From: Haliotis asinina
Lineage: Eukaryota > Mollusca > Gastropoda > Lepetellida > Haliotidae
NCBI RefSeq assembly: GCF_037392515.1
Contig: NW_027133905.1
Span: forward strand, 124,001 to 188,000
Length of the DNA stretch: 64,000 nucleotides
Reading direction: 5' to 3'
This document shows positions 1 to 12,046 of the stretch, in pieces (positions within the stretch are counted from its first letter, which is position 1; every line of letters begins with the position of its first letter). The notes under the pieces are model-generated. The model saw only the letters and a program-made list of their open reading frames with translations, was not told the DNA's origin and ran no database searches. The position numbers were made by a program, and so were the translations under genes.

Positions 1-134
1 TTACAGTGTTTGTTCAGTGGGAATGAGCGAGTGAGTGACTGAGTCGGGTTTAGTGCTATCTTGTACTTTACAGTGTTTGTTCAGTGGGAATGAGCGAGTG
101 AGTGACTGAGTTGGGTTTAGTGCCACCTTGTACT
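1..134. repeat. Tandem duplication, two 67-bp units
   Basis: Two nearly identical 67-bp units lie head to tail (1-67 and 68-134), differing at a few bases. Each contains a gagtgagtgactgagt segment like the GTGA-type tails of SINEs elsewhere in the window, so this may be a duplicated SINE edge. The array may continue left of the window. Confidence 0.75.
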
Positions 135-780
135 TGTAAGGGATGCAACTCTGTCATATAGTGCACAAAATAAGATGAATGTATTGAAGAAAATAAGCAA
201 GAAATAATTCAGAATTATAACATATTTTATTAAAACAATCATTCTATGATGGTATTGTACATTGATTATTAATTAAGTCAACTGACATGAGACATTTTCA
301 AATATGCTTGGCATATCCATGTACATTTGTACAATGCAAAATTGACAACACTGTCAACATGCTCCTAACGATTTCAACAACACTATACATTGTAATAACA
401 AATCAGAACCACGTGGGTGCCAGTCTTGCTGAGGATAGATCTCATATTACTGATACTGTGTTCAAAGTAATCTAACGAGGTATCTCTTACAGGGATCAGA
501 CTTTTCTGAGCTTCAAGAGGCATGAAATGTCATCTTTTAAGATGTGTAACATGACTTAATCAGTGTATATATCAACGATTATGTGCAAAAATAAACCTCC
601 TTAAACATACTGCAAGTATTGTGATTTTCCAAACAAATATCAGGAGTATTGGCCAGGTAATGCTGTTACAAGAATTAGGCAGGTAGTATATACTGAAGTT
701 AAAATGAAACTACACATGACATGTTTTGGCATTATTCTATAAAAGACAATGCAAAGGTGTGTTTAGTTACAAGCACTGTG
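135..780. other. AT-rich intergenic DNA, no gene seen
   Basis: Only a 62-codon chance ORF is present. It has no recognisable motif, repeat or splice context. I see nothing supportable here. Confidence 0.5.
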
Positions 781-784
781 TACA

Positions 785-3305
785 TTGCCAAGACAACACA
801 CATTCCGCTCTCCCCACATTCCTCCTCCAAACTAAGTCCCACCAGAACAACCCCACCAACTGACCAACACCTGCCAAAACACACCCCCACCATGTATAAT
901 TCTGCTCTCCCCACACCCATCCTCAACCTGACCAACACCTGCCAAAACACACCCCCACCCTGAATAATTCTGCTCTACTCACACACCCCCACCAAACTGA
1001 CCAAAACTCATCAGAAAACACACCCACCCTGTATCACTCTGCTACCCCCACATCCCTCCTTTAAACTGACCCAGCCCCATAAGAACACCCCACTCTGTAT
1101 CATACAGATCTACCCTCCTCCAAACTGTCCAATCCCCACAGCAACCCTGTATCATTCTGCTGTCCCTACAATCTTCCTACAAATTGTGCGGAACCCATCA
1201 ATACACACCATCCTGTATCATTCTGTTCACCCTGCACCCCTCCACCAAACTGACCAACACCCGACAAAACAGCCCCACCCTGTATCATTCTGTTCTCCCC
1301 ACACCCCTCCTGTAAACTAACGAAAGCTCCGTAAGAACACTCCACTCAGTATCATACAGATCTACCCTCCCACCAAACTGTCCAATCCATACACCCAAGC
1401 TGTATAATTCTGCTATCCCCATACCCCTCCTGTAAATTGACCAAGCCCCAACGCAACCAGCCCCACCCCTTCCCTCCCCCAACCCACCCTGTATCATTCC
1501 GCTCTCCCCACAACCCCTCCTCCAGACTGACCATCCCTTAACCAGACCACCCCACCTCACCCTGTATCATTCTGCTCTCACACCGCTCCTCCAAAATGTC
1601 CAATCTAAACAACAACACCCCCACCCTCTGTCATTCTGCATCCCCCAACCTGACAAGCTCTACCAGAACACCTGTATCATTCTGTTATCCCCACACCCCT
1701 AGTCTAAACTAACAAATCGATACCAGAACACCCCTACCCTGTGTCATTCTGTTCTCCCGACACATCCCTCCTCCAAACTGACCAACACCCTCCAGAACAC
1801 CCCTACCCTGTGTCATTCTGTTCTCCCGACACATCCCTCCTTGAAACTGACCAACATCCTCCAGAACACCCCTACCCTGTGTCATTCTGTTCTCCCGACA
1901 CATCCCTCCTCCAAACTGACCAACATCCTCCAGAACACCCCTACCATGTGTCATTCTGTTCTCCCGACACATCCCTCCTCCAAACTGACCAACATCCTCC
2001 AGAACACCCCTACCCTGTGTCATTCTGTTCTCCCGACACATCCCTCCTTGAAACTGACCAACACCCTCCAGAACACCCCTACCCTGTGTCATTCTGTTCT
2101 CCCGACACATCCCTCCTCCAAACTGACCAACATCCTCCAGAACACCCCTACCATGTGTCATTCTGTTCTCCCGACACATCCCTCCTCCAAACTGACCAAC
2201 ACCCTCCAGAACACCCCTACCCTGTGTCATTCTGTTCTCCCGACACATCCCTCCTTGAAACTGACCAACATCCTCCAGAACACCCCTACCCTGTGTCATT
2301 CTGTTCTCCCGACACATCCCTCCTCCAAACTGACCAACATCCTCCAGAACACCCCTACCCTGTGTCATTCTGTTCTCCCGACACATCCCTCCTCCAAACT
2401 GACCAACATCCTCCAGAACACCCCTACCATGTGTCATTCTCCTCTCCCCACATATCCCTCCTCGAAACTGACCAATCCCCACTAGAACACCTGCACCATG
2501 TATTATTTTCCTCTCCCCACACTCCTCCTCCAAACGGACCAGTCCCTACTTTAACACCCACACCAAGTATCATTCTGTTCTCCCCACATTTTTAATCAAA
2601 ACTGACCAATCCCCACCAGAACACCCCCACCCTGTATCATTCTGATTTCCTGACACCCCTCCCCCAAACTGACCAATCCCCACCAGACCATACCCACCCT
2701 GTAGCATTGTGCTATCCCCACAATCCTCCTCCTAACTGACCAAGCAACACCAGAGCACCCTCACCCTGTATCATTGTGCTCTCATCACACACCCCTCCTC
2801 CAAACTGACCAAGCCCCACAAGAACACCCCCACCCTGTGTCATTCTGCACTCCCCACACCCCGTCCCCCAAATGAACTAAGCCCCACCAGAACACCCCCA
2901 CCCTGTGTCATTCTGCACTCCCCACACCCCTCCTCCAAACTAACTAAGCCCCACCAGAACACCCCCATCCTGTATCATTCTGCTATCTCCACACCCCTCC
3001 TCCAAACTAAGCCCTATCACCTATGAGAACACCCCCATCCTGTATCATTCTGCTATAACCACACCTGTCCTCCAATCTGACCAACCCCTCCAGAACAACC
3101 CCACCTTGTTTCATTCTGCTATCCCCACGACCCTCCTCCAAACTGACCATGCCACACCAGAACACCCCACTCTGTATCATTCTGCTATAACCACAACCCT
3201 GGTCCAAACTGACCAATCCCCTCCAGAACAACCCCACCTTGTGTTATTCTGCTATCCCCACAACGCTCCCCCAAACTGACCAACACCCACCAGAACACCC
3301 CTCAG
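785..3305. repeat. CT-rich minisatellite field, 69-bp unit
   Basis: A diverged tandem repeat built on a unit that reads 'tgtatcattctgctctccc' followed by 'aaactgaccaa' and 'ccagaacaccccca'. The flanks are degenerate. The centre (about 1735-2440) is about ten nearly perfect 69-bp copies; starts of 'gtgtcattctg' fall at 1741, 1810 and 1879. Because 69 is 23 codons and the unit lacks stops in several frames, long repetitive ORFs appear on both strands (214, 274 and 284 codons). I do not regard these as genes. The homogenised core with decayed edges is typical of unequal exchange. Confidence 0.9.
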
Positions 3306-3920
3306 TGGTACAGTGAAGTCAGATGTATCTGCCTCTCTCCCATCAGCACCAGCATGGTACAGTCAAGTCAGATGTATCCGCCTCTCTCCCATCAGCATCA
3401 ACACGGTACTGTGAAGTCAGATGTATCTGCCTCTCTCCCATCAGCACCAGCATGGTACTGTGAAGTCAGATGTATCTGCCTCTCTCCCATCAGCATCAAC
3501 ACGGTACTGTGAAGTCAGATGTATCTGCCTCTCTCCCATCAGCAACAACACGGTACTGTGAAGTCAGATGTATCTGCCTCTCTCACATCAGCAACAACAT
3601 GGTACAGTGAAGTCAGATGTATCTGCCTCTCTCACATCAGCATCAACACAGTACTGTGAAGTCAAATGTATCTGCCTCTCTCCTATCAGCACCAGCATGG
3701 TACAGTCAAGTCAGATGTATCTGCCTCTCTCCCATCAGCACCAGCATGGTACTGTGAAGTCAGATGTATCTGCCTCTCTCCCATCAGCATCAACACGGTA
3801 CTGTGAAGTCAGATGTATCTGCCTCTCTCCCATCAGCAACAACACGGTACTGTGAAGTCAGATGTATCTGCCTCTCTCCCATCAGCATCAACACGGAACC
3901 GTGAAGTCAGCTGTATCTGC
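3306..3920. repeat. 49-bp minisatellite
   Basis: About twelve copies of a 49-bp unit containing 'gtcagatgtatctgcctct' and 'cccatcagca'; unit starts at 3319, 3368 and 3417 give the period. Alternating variants (caccagcatggta, catcaacacggta, caacaacacggta) suggest a higher-order arrangement. It follows the 69-bp field almost directly. Confidence 0.9.
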
Positions 3921-4150
3921 CTGTAGTCAATGACGCAAGGTAAGAGCCCCTCTGGCTGACCTCATCAGCAGGAACACTGTGTTGAGACGACTGGACTGTG
4001 AGCCTCGGACCTGTCAACATAAACTGAATTGTCTTCATTATGCCATAAATGTCACATTACATTGTTTTGCTATGGATAGTGATCACACAGCACTAGGTGA
4101 GTACTTTCATTTGTATTTTGGTTTAGGTGTGCTATCTACAATCTCTTTAC
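3921..4150. other. Unique spacer
   Basis: Unique sequence between the 49-bp array and the inverted-repeat transposon. No gene seen. Confidence 0.4.
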
Positions 4151-4159
4151 TGTGACAAC

Positions 4160-4777
4160 CAGTCTCAGTAAACTTAGTCTCAGTGTATTTCGTTACACTC
4201 CACCACTGAGTCTAACAAAACCTAGTAGAAGGTCGCGTCAGGTAACCTTTGAGCCACAAATGAACGTCCAATCAAACGTGAGACGGTTAAATAGATTTAA
4301 CCAATAAGACAACGGCTACTATTTGGGGATCGGAGGGACTTTCAAAATATTCAGGTCACTGACACAGATCTCTCCATAAACAAACTCCGCATATAACACT
4401 GTTATTTGACCTGCAGTATATATGCCTTGGGGTTTCTGTTGACATGGTTACCATTAGCTAATATTTCCGCAAGATAACATCCTTGAATATTGCAAAAAAC
4501 ACTATTTTAAGTGACTGTTTAATCTCAGTTGTCATGGTTGTACATACCCTGTGTGTATAACCAGGAAGGGAGCGTACGCTAAATAGCATTCGGAATCGTT
4601 CGGGTACGAACCTTTTCCAGATAAAAAGTTCAGAAGGTATGTGCGAATGTCCACTTGGGAAACTGTGTTCTGATTGGTCAGTCTCAAAGGTTACCTGCCG
4701 CGACCTCCCACAAGGCTTTGTTAGACTCAGTGGTGGAGTGAAACGAAAAGTACTGAGGATAAGTTTACTTAGAGTGC
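4160..4777. mobile_element. Non-autonomous DNA transposon with terminal inverted repeats and 9-bp TSD
   Basis: The left end (about 4160-4260) and the right end (about 4675-4777) are imperfect inverted repeats sharing 'caccactgagtctaacaaa' and 'caggtaacctttgag' in opposite orientation. The direct repeat TGTGACAAC occurs immediately outside both ends (4151-4159 and 4778-4786), as expected for a 9-bp target duplication. The 618-bp interior has no credible transposase; the 114-codon reverse ORF spans one arm and has no motif. Nine-base duplications and long terminal repeats fit a Mutator-like MITE; an 8-bp reading would suggest hAT. Confidence 0.65.
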
Positions 4778-4959
4778 TGTGACAACAGGACAGGAATTTC
4801 AAGGTTCAACATAAACATATCACTGCTTTGCACTTTATCTGTTTCACTACAAAGAAGGTTTGCAATAAACTATGAACTATAAACTATTGATTTGATATAC
4901 CGCCAATTTTGATAAAAATCTTCAATAGCGCTGTACATATAGGATATATACAGACAAGA

Positions 4960-5247
4960 ATGTTAAATAGCAGGATATTTACACAATACACAGAACGAGG
5001 GCAGATTTTCAAACTTAAGGGCCTTCAGGGCTTGCTTGAACTGGTCCAATTTCTGTTTTCTCCTGATTTCATCAGGTAAGTCATTCCACCAGATTGAGCC
5101 CTGGACGTGGAAGGATCTGTTGGCAAAGGTCTTTCTTTTAACATGTGGTACCCTCAACCTCATGTACTGACTACTCGACCTCATGTTCTCCCTTCCACTA
5201 ACTGACAGTGTACAGTACAGGGGCAGCTGCTGTCCAACACTGACCAA
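4960..5247 (-). pseudogene. 3' tail of a CR1/jockey-like LINE ORF2
   Basis: The minus-strand reading contains 'LRVPHVKRKTFANRSF', 'GSIWWNDLPDEIR' and 'LDQFKQALK'. This is the usual C-terminal signature of many RTE/CR1/jockey-type ORF2 proteins (L-R-V-P ... R-S-F ... W-N-x-L-P-x-x-I-R ... F-K-x-x-L-K). Only about 70 residues of real similarity remain and there is no reverse transcriptase domain here, so it is a 5'-truncated copy. Its upstream end merges into the 68-bp array, whose 'ctgacagtgtacagtac' segment lies inside this reading frame. Confidence 0.65.
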
Positions 5248-7830
5248 TGAATCCTACCTCTCATGATGACTGACAGTGTACAGTACATGGGTGGCTGGTG
5301 TCCAGCAGTGACAAGGGAAACCTACCTCCCTTTAAGACTGACAGTGTACAGTATAGAAGTGGCTGGTGTCCAACACTGACCAGTGAACCCTACCTTCCAT
5401 TATGACTGACACTGTACAGTACAGGGGTGGCTGCAGTCCAACACTGACCTGTCAAACCTACCTTCCATTAAGACTGACAGTGTACAGTAGAGGGGTGGCT
5501 GGAGACCAGCACTGACCAGTGAATCCTACCTCCCTTCCACACTGACACTGTACAGTACAGGGGTGGCTTGAGTCTAACACTGACCAATAAACCCTACCTC
5601 TCATGATGACTGATAGTGTACAGGACACGGGTGGCTGGAGTCCAACTCTGACCAGTGAACCCTACCTCTCATTATGACTGACACTGTACAGTACAGGGGT
5701 GGCTGGTGTCCAGCACTGACCACTGAAACCTACCTCCCTTTAACACTGACAGTGTACAGTACAGGGGTGGCTGGAGTCCAGCACTGACCAGTGAATCCTA
5801 CCTCCCTTTAACACTGACACTGTACAGTATAGAGGTGGCTGGAGTCCAACACTGACCAGTGAACCCTACCTTCCATTATGACTGACACTATACCGTACAG
5901 GGGTGACTGCAGTCCAACTCTGACAAGTGAATCGTACCTCCCTTTAACACCGACAGTGTACAGGACACGGGTGGCTGGAGTCCAACACTGACCAGTGAAC
6001 CCTACCTCTCATTATGACTTACACTGTACAGTACATGGGGGGCTGGAGTCCAACACTGACCAGTGAGTCCTACCTCCCTTTAAGACTGACACTGTACAGT
6101 ACAGGGGTGACTGCAGTCCAACTCTGACAAGTGAATCGTACCTCCCTTTAACACCGACAGTGTACAGTACAGGGGTGGCTGGAGTCCAACACTGACCAGT
6201 GAACCCTACCTCTCATTATGACTTACACTGTACAGTATAGAGGTGGCTGGAGTCCAACACTGACCAGTGAACCCTACCTTCCATTTAACACTGACAGTGT
6301 ACAGTCCAGGGGTGGCTGGAGTCCAGCAGTGACCAGTGAATCGTACCTCCCTTTAACACTGACACTGTACAGTATAGAGGTGGCTGGAGTCCAACACTGA
6401 CCAGTGAACCCAACCTTCCATTATGACTGACACTGTACAGTACATGGGGGGCTGGAGTCCAACACTGACCAGTGAACCCTACCTTCCATTATGACTGACA
6501 CTGTACAGTACATGGGGGGCTGGAGTCCAACACTGACCAGTGAATCCTACCTCCCTTTAACACTGACACTGTAGAGTTCAGAGGTGGCTGGAGTCCAACA
6601 CTGACCAATGAACCCTACCTCTCATTATGACTGACAGTGTACAGTACAGGGGCAGCTGCTGTCCAACACTGACCAGTGAGTCCTACCTCCCTTTAACACT
6701 GACACTGTACAGTACAGGGGTGACTGCAGTCCAACTCTGACCAGTGAATCCTACCTCCCTTTAACACTGACACTGTACAGTATAGAGGTGGCTGGAGTCC
6801 AACACTGACCAGTGAACCCTACCTTCCATTATGACTGACACTGTACAGTACATGGGGGGCTGGAGTCCAACACTGACCAGTGAATCCTACCTCCCTTTAA
6901 CACTGACACTGTAGAGTTCAGAGGTGGCTGGAGTCCAACACTGACCAATGAACCCTACCTCTCATTATGACTGACAGTGTACAGTACATGGGGGGCTGGA
7001 GTCCAACACTGACCAGTGAATCCTACCTCCCTTTAACACTGACACTGTAGAGTACAGAGGTGGCTGGAGTCCAACACTGACCAGTGAATCCTACCTCCCT
7101 TTAACACTGACACTGTAGAGTACAGAGGTGGCTGGAGTCCAACACTGACCAATGAACCCTACCTCTCATTATGACTGACAGTGTACAGTACAGGGGCAGC
7201 TGCTGTCCAACACTGACCAGTGAATCGTACCTCCCTTTAACACTGACACTGTACAGTACAGGGGTGGCATGAGTCCAACTCTGACCAGTGAATCCTACCT
7301 CCCTTTACCACTGACAGTGTACAGTACAGGGGTGGCTGGAGTCCAACACTGACCAGTGAACCCTACCTCTCATTATGACTGACAGTGTACAGTACAGGGG
7401 CAGCTGCTGTCCAACACTGACCAGTGAGTCCTACCTCCCTTTAAGACTGACACTGTACAGTGCAGGGGTGACTGCAGTCCAACTCTGACCAGTGAATCGT
7501 ACCTCCCTTTAACACTGACACTGTACAGTACAGGGGTGGCAGGAGTCCAACTCTGACAAGTGAATCCTACCTCCCTTTAACACTGACACTGTACAGTACA
7601 GAGGTGGCTGGAGTCCAACACTGACCAGTGAACCCTACCTTCCATTATGACTGGCACTGTACAGTACATGGGGGGCTGGAGTCCAACACTGACCAGTGAA
7701 TCGTACCTCCCTTTAACACTGACACTGTACAGTACAGAGGTGGCTGGAATCCAACACTGACCAATGAACCCTACCTCTCATTATGACTGACAGTGTACAG
7801 TACAGGGGCAGCTGCTGTCAACACTGACTA
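5200..7830. repeat. 68-bp minisatellite with palindromic core
   Basis: About 39 copies of a 68-bp unit carrying 'gtccaacactgaccagtga', 'cctacct' and 'gactgacactgtacagtac'; gactga starts at 6424 and 6492 give the period. Most copies that read cactgtacagtac hold the perfect 10-bp palindrome ACTGTACAGT. Several sub-types alternate (ctcccttta versus tctcattat, ggtggctgg versus gcagctgct), pointing to multi-unit duplications. The left edge overlaps the LINE tail and the right edge abuts another LINE fragment. Confidence 0.93.
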
Positions 7831-9325
7831 TATGCTGTTATGAATACTCTATACCTTTTTCAAAGATTTTCTGGACTTAAAGTTTAAGTGGAGAAGACTA
7901 AATTAATTTGGATTGGGTCCCAAAAGAGATCTAAGTATAAGTTATGTAAAGAGTGGAATTTGGATTGGAGTCAAACACATTTTAAACTACTGGGGATCAA
8001 TTTCAGTATAGATTTAGAAGAAATGGTAAACTTAAACTACGAAGAGAAATTTAATAGTATTGAAAAAGAAATGAAACAATGGTCAGTTCGACATTTAACA
8101 CCTATGGGTAGAAATACTGTTCTGAAATCTTTATTATTACCTAATATGAACCATTTGTTTGCTTCTCTACCCAACCCTTCAGATGAACAGGCAAATAGTT
8201 TTCCAAAGAAATGCTTTAATGGCAGGGTAAGATATATAAAGTGAAAAGAATTGTTATGACGCAACCACCTAAATGCGGAGGAGTTACAGTACCTGACTTT
8301 AGATTAACTAGACTATCACAAAAACTATGGATAAAAAGATTGTACAGCAAGCCATATTGGTTCAAACATGCTAGAACTTTCATCCCAGTAATACATACAT
8401 TGTGGTAAGCTGATTACTTATATATAAATACTACTTTAGTGCCGTACATTATACATATTTTTTGGAGGGATGTTACATTGGCATGGGGATTGTATCTATC
8501 TAAATGCTATGATAAGATTACAAATATGTCCGACATAAAGACTCAACCACTATGGTACAAATCTAATATTTCTATTGGTGGCAAATGGTTTGAATATAGG
8601 CGCTGGATAAGAAAGGGTATATGTTATGTTACAGATATGTTTAATGAAAAGGGTGAAAATTATTCATTTAATAAATTTGTTGAAATATATAATTTAGAAA
8701 CTAACTTTATCCAATATCAAGTCAAGTCAACAGTAATGAGATATATTAACAAAATTTTGATTAATGACTACCAGGAAAGGATATATGATCTAAACCTCCC
8801 ATTTAATGTATACAATATAATCAATGCACAAAACGGTAGTAAAATGATTCTATTTGCTCAAGAATTCAGTACAGATGCACAATAGAAATGCCAAAAGTGT
8901 TTGAACAGATTAATTGACAGACCAGAATAAGAAAATATTAATTGATGTCTTACAGATGTACTCAGAGTGTGAATATGAGATGCTTCCAGTTTAAAATAGT
9001 GAATAATATTTTAGCAACAAATAGCTTCCTGTACAAGATAGGAATATCTGAATCACACTTACGTAATTTCTGTTGACAAGAATCAGAAACTATGGTACAC
9101 CTGTTGTTTGAATGTCCTTGTGTAAAAAGAAGATATGGAAGGAAATTGGAAACTGCTTCAGAGGGTGAAATTAATTTTACACTAGATAATATTATGTTTG
9201 GATTTAAAGGCAAACACAATAACCCATTGAATGCTGTAATTCTGGTGGCTAAAGAAACTATCTACAGAAAAAAGCAAAAAGAGGCAAACTCTGAATATAA
9301 GGTATATTAAAGGAGAAATCATTAA
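7831..9325 (+). mobile_element. L1/Tx1-like LINE fragment (copy A), 3' part of ORF2
   Basis: Decayed coding sequence in the order expected for the end of an L1/Tx1-type ORF2. First comes the post-catalytic reverse transcriptase region (EKTKLIWIGSQKRSKYKLC, LLGINFS, LTPMGRNTVLKSLLLP, LNHLFASLPNP at 7888-8244). Then come the connection and C-terminal region (8439-8885) and a terminal Cys/His patch (MVHLLFECPCVKR, 9092-9310). Frames are broken at about 8244, 8400 and 8885. The endonuclease and most of the polymerase are missing. The same protein region is better preserved in copy C (53.4-57.3 kb), which supports the alignment. Confidence 0.8.
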
Positions 9326-9399
9326 ATATTATGAGGCAACGAAAGTGATAGCTTTTTCAAATTGTCTAATTGTATTTGCTTTTAGACTTGTACAACATC

Positions 9400-10140
9400 A
9401 CTTCAGATATATACTTAGTCGACCATTATACATATTTGTGAACATCATGATATTTGACAATGTGATTAAAGAAACACTGCATTTATATACATGGAACTGT
9501 CTGTATTGTGCTGCACAGATGAGTCTGTAATCAGAGTAAACGTGTAACATGCCATAAATATGCTTAGTTAACCAGTTTCTATACTTGTGAGTAACGTGAT
9601 ACTTGACAGTGTGATTGAGGATACACTGTACTTGTGTACTACGAAGCTACCTGTACCATGTTGTACAAATGAGTAAAGTTTGCAAACATGTACACTCCAT
9701 ATACATGATTAGTTGACAACTTTTGTATACTTGTCGGCAGCATAATATTAACAATGTGATCAAAGAACACTGTACCTGAGTACTTCTAAGTTACCTATAC
9801 CGAACTCTATTATCGAGGTAAAGTCTGTAAACATGTAAGACTCCATAAATATGTTTAGTTTCATCATTTAAGCATGTCTTGGAACACTATGATACTGACA
9901 AAGTGGCTAAAGAAACATTGTACTTGGGTGTTACTGCACTACCTGCACTGTACTAATAATGCAAAGTCTGTAAACAATGTAGTAATTAATATATACGCTT
10001 AGTTTGACCATTTTACATATTTATGAACAGTATGATTCTTGACAATGTGATGTAGGATATACTGTACTTGTGTATTAGGAAGCTCTTTGTATTGACACTG
10101 TACCAGTGACTTAAACTCTGTAAACATAATTCTGGGAATA
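9400..10140. repeat. Five diverged copies of a ~146-bp tandem repeat
   Basis: The anchors 'cttagtc/ttagttgac' recur at 9414, 9563, 9708, 9854 and 9998, each followed by 'tacatatttgtgaaca'-like, 'ttgacaatgtgat', 'aaagaaacactgtacttg' and 'gtaaagtctgtaaacatgta'-like segments. Copies are much more diverged than the other arrays in the window, so this is an old array. It lies directly behind LINE copy A and may be derived from its 3' UTR. Confidence 0.75.
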
Positions 10141-11639
10141 AAAACATGAGAAAAAAATTGATCCCTAAAAATGTGCACAATTTGACATGGATCTTACGAA
10201 AATAACATTCATGAAAAATATTTATGCTACTCTAAATTAACTTTTACTCAATTGAATTTACGTCAAGTGTCCGATCATAACTAGCAGGGAGTTTGTACAA
10301 CATTGCTGTTTTCAAGCTGACCATTCAACTCACGACCATTCAAGACGCGCTAGTCGTTAGTCAACGGTAGTACTATACCTTAGGCACACAAAGCATCGAT
10401 TCCCCTGGCATGACACGTACCCTGTGGTGTACAAAACAGTGGTAATCATCATCCACACGAATTCCATGACAACTTCCGGTGGCCATTTTTAAAGAACTGG
10501 GTCAAGGCCGTCATCGACGACAAGCGCGACATCCACAAAGTTTGTACAGCCGCAGTGAGAAACGGGGGGAGAACCAGACATTTTATTCTGATTTTGCAAA
10601 GTCTTGCCACCTTGCTACAACTTCAAAAAACTGCACTTTAGAATGTGAATTTACAACTTTAAAACACTGGCCATGCACGAAAAAGCATAATAAACATAAA
10701 TAAATCGATTCTGGAATTAGTAAAGAATTATTTGGCAAATCTAGATTGACTCTTGAGAATAAGTTACTGTTCTGGTCTCCATTTGTTTACTTTTCAGTAT
10801 TGAGAACACATGCATAGGGTCAGTCACAAAGATGGTGGTCATGGTGTCTGATCACTATAGCAACAGCTCATCCTCAATGATGCAGGGTACGTGATATATA
10901 TCCACAACGTTACATGAAGTACCCTAGGCCAACTGACCTCTACAGTAGACCTGTCCTCTGACATACAAGAGAAAATATGGAAAGTAATGATAAAGATACA
11001 TGAATATTCATCACTTCCCGAAATGACACTACGTACATATATTAGCAGATAAAACCTGTAGGTATAAACATCCCAAAAGACGAGATAAAATTATAGATAC
11101 TCGAAGGCGGATATTCGTGTTTCATATTCTTCAAAGAGGATCTGGAAATAAAGGAAAAAGCTCCTAAACAACAGCAAGTAAGAAACACCGAGGATTACAC
11201 TTTTTTATTACTACAAGTGTACTTTGTACACCTTGTCTCATCGGGTACGAGGTGTACCCCTGCATGAGGCAGAAAATACCCAGCATACAATGTCAGCCAC
11301 CTGGCCTCGAGAACACTGAGGATCTATCAGGTGGTGTAGTGTGTATACTTTGCATTCCCATCTGACATGGGTAAATTGGCACTGTTCCAATTGTAAATTG
11401 TACACACTGCCTTTTCTAGATGTGGTCAGTATCAACATGCAAAGAGTGGCATGCCACGCCCAACCAGATAGCGCAGTTTTCCGTCAAAAACGAAACATAA
11501 CCGTTGCCATGACGTCCTGCGGCAAGCTCACCGCCAGAAAGCCAGAACCAAAATTCTCTTCTCACCGCGTGACGTCATGCCCGGCGATGCTGACGTCATC
11601 ACCTTTGTACCAGTAAACACGTCTGCACATAGCAAGTGT
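10141..11639. other. Unique host DNA; possible promoter-like stretch near its end
   Basis: No protein with a recognisable motif; the 74- and 91-codon ORFs look like chance. Between about 11500 and 11600 the sequence becomes GC/CpG-richer and holds two perfect cAMP-response-like octamers TGACGTCA (11570-11577 and 11591-11598), plus 'catgacgtcc' at about 11509. This could be a distal promoter or enhancer, but no downstream exon is visible. Confidence 0.4.
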
Positions 11640-11971
11640 TGTGGTAAGCCTAGTGGTTAAAGCGTTGGCTCGTCACGCCGAAGATCCGGGTTTGAGACCC
11701 CACATAGGTAAAATATGTGAAGTCCATTTCTGATGCCCCTAAAAAAGGCGACTCAGCTTGTCGTAAGAGGCGACTGACGGGATCGGGTGGTCAGGCTCGC
11801 TGACTTGGTTGACGCATGTCATCGGTTCCCAATTGCGCAGATCGATGCTCATGTTGTTGATCACTGGATTGTCTGGTCCAGACTCGATTATTTACAGACC
11901 GCCGCCATATAGCTGTAATATTGCTGAGTGCGGCGTAAAAGTAAACTCACTCACTCACTCACTCACTCACT
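11640..11971 (+). mobile_element. SINE with tRNA-like head and CTCA-repeat tail
   Basis: The head carries an A-box-like TAGTGGTTAAAGCG (about 11651) and a B-box-like GGTTTGAGACC (about 11689), spaced as in tRNA-derived SINEs. The body is the common repeat of this genome (reverse of 'cgccgcactcagcaatatt' and 'cagacaatccagtgatcaac'), and the tail is (CTCA)n ending at 11971. A diverged second body-and-tail piece follows to about 12046. The full-length head makes this the best copy in the window for a tRNA origin of the family. Confidence 0.8.
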
Positions 11972-12046
11972 GTTGCCCCTAGCCTGATATTGCTTGAATA
12001 TTGCTAAATCGGCTCAAAATTACGCTCACTCACTCACTCACTCGTT

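Noticed and set aside
1..134. Telomere-like or centromere-like repeat from the GTGA motifs
   Set aside because: Only two 67-bp units; the motif matches SINE tails.
1709..2595. Overlapping 214-284 codon ORFs on both strands
   Set aside because: By-products of stop-free 69-bp units; open on both strands at once.
3568..3855. 95-codon ORF in the 49-bp array
   Set aside because: Pure repeat translation; the unit is not a multiple of three and the frame rotates.
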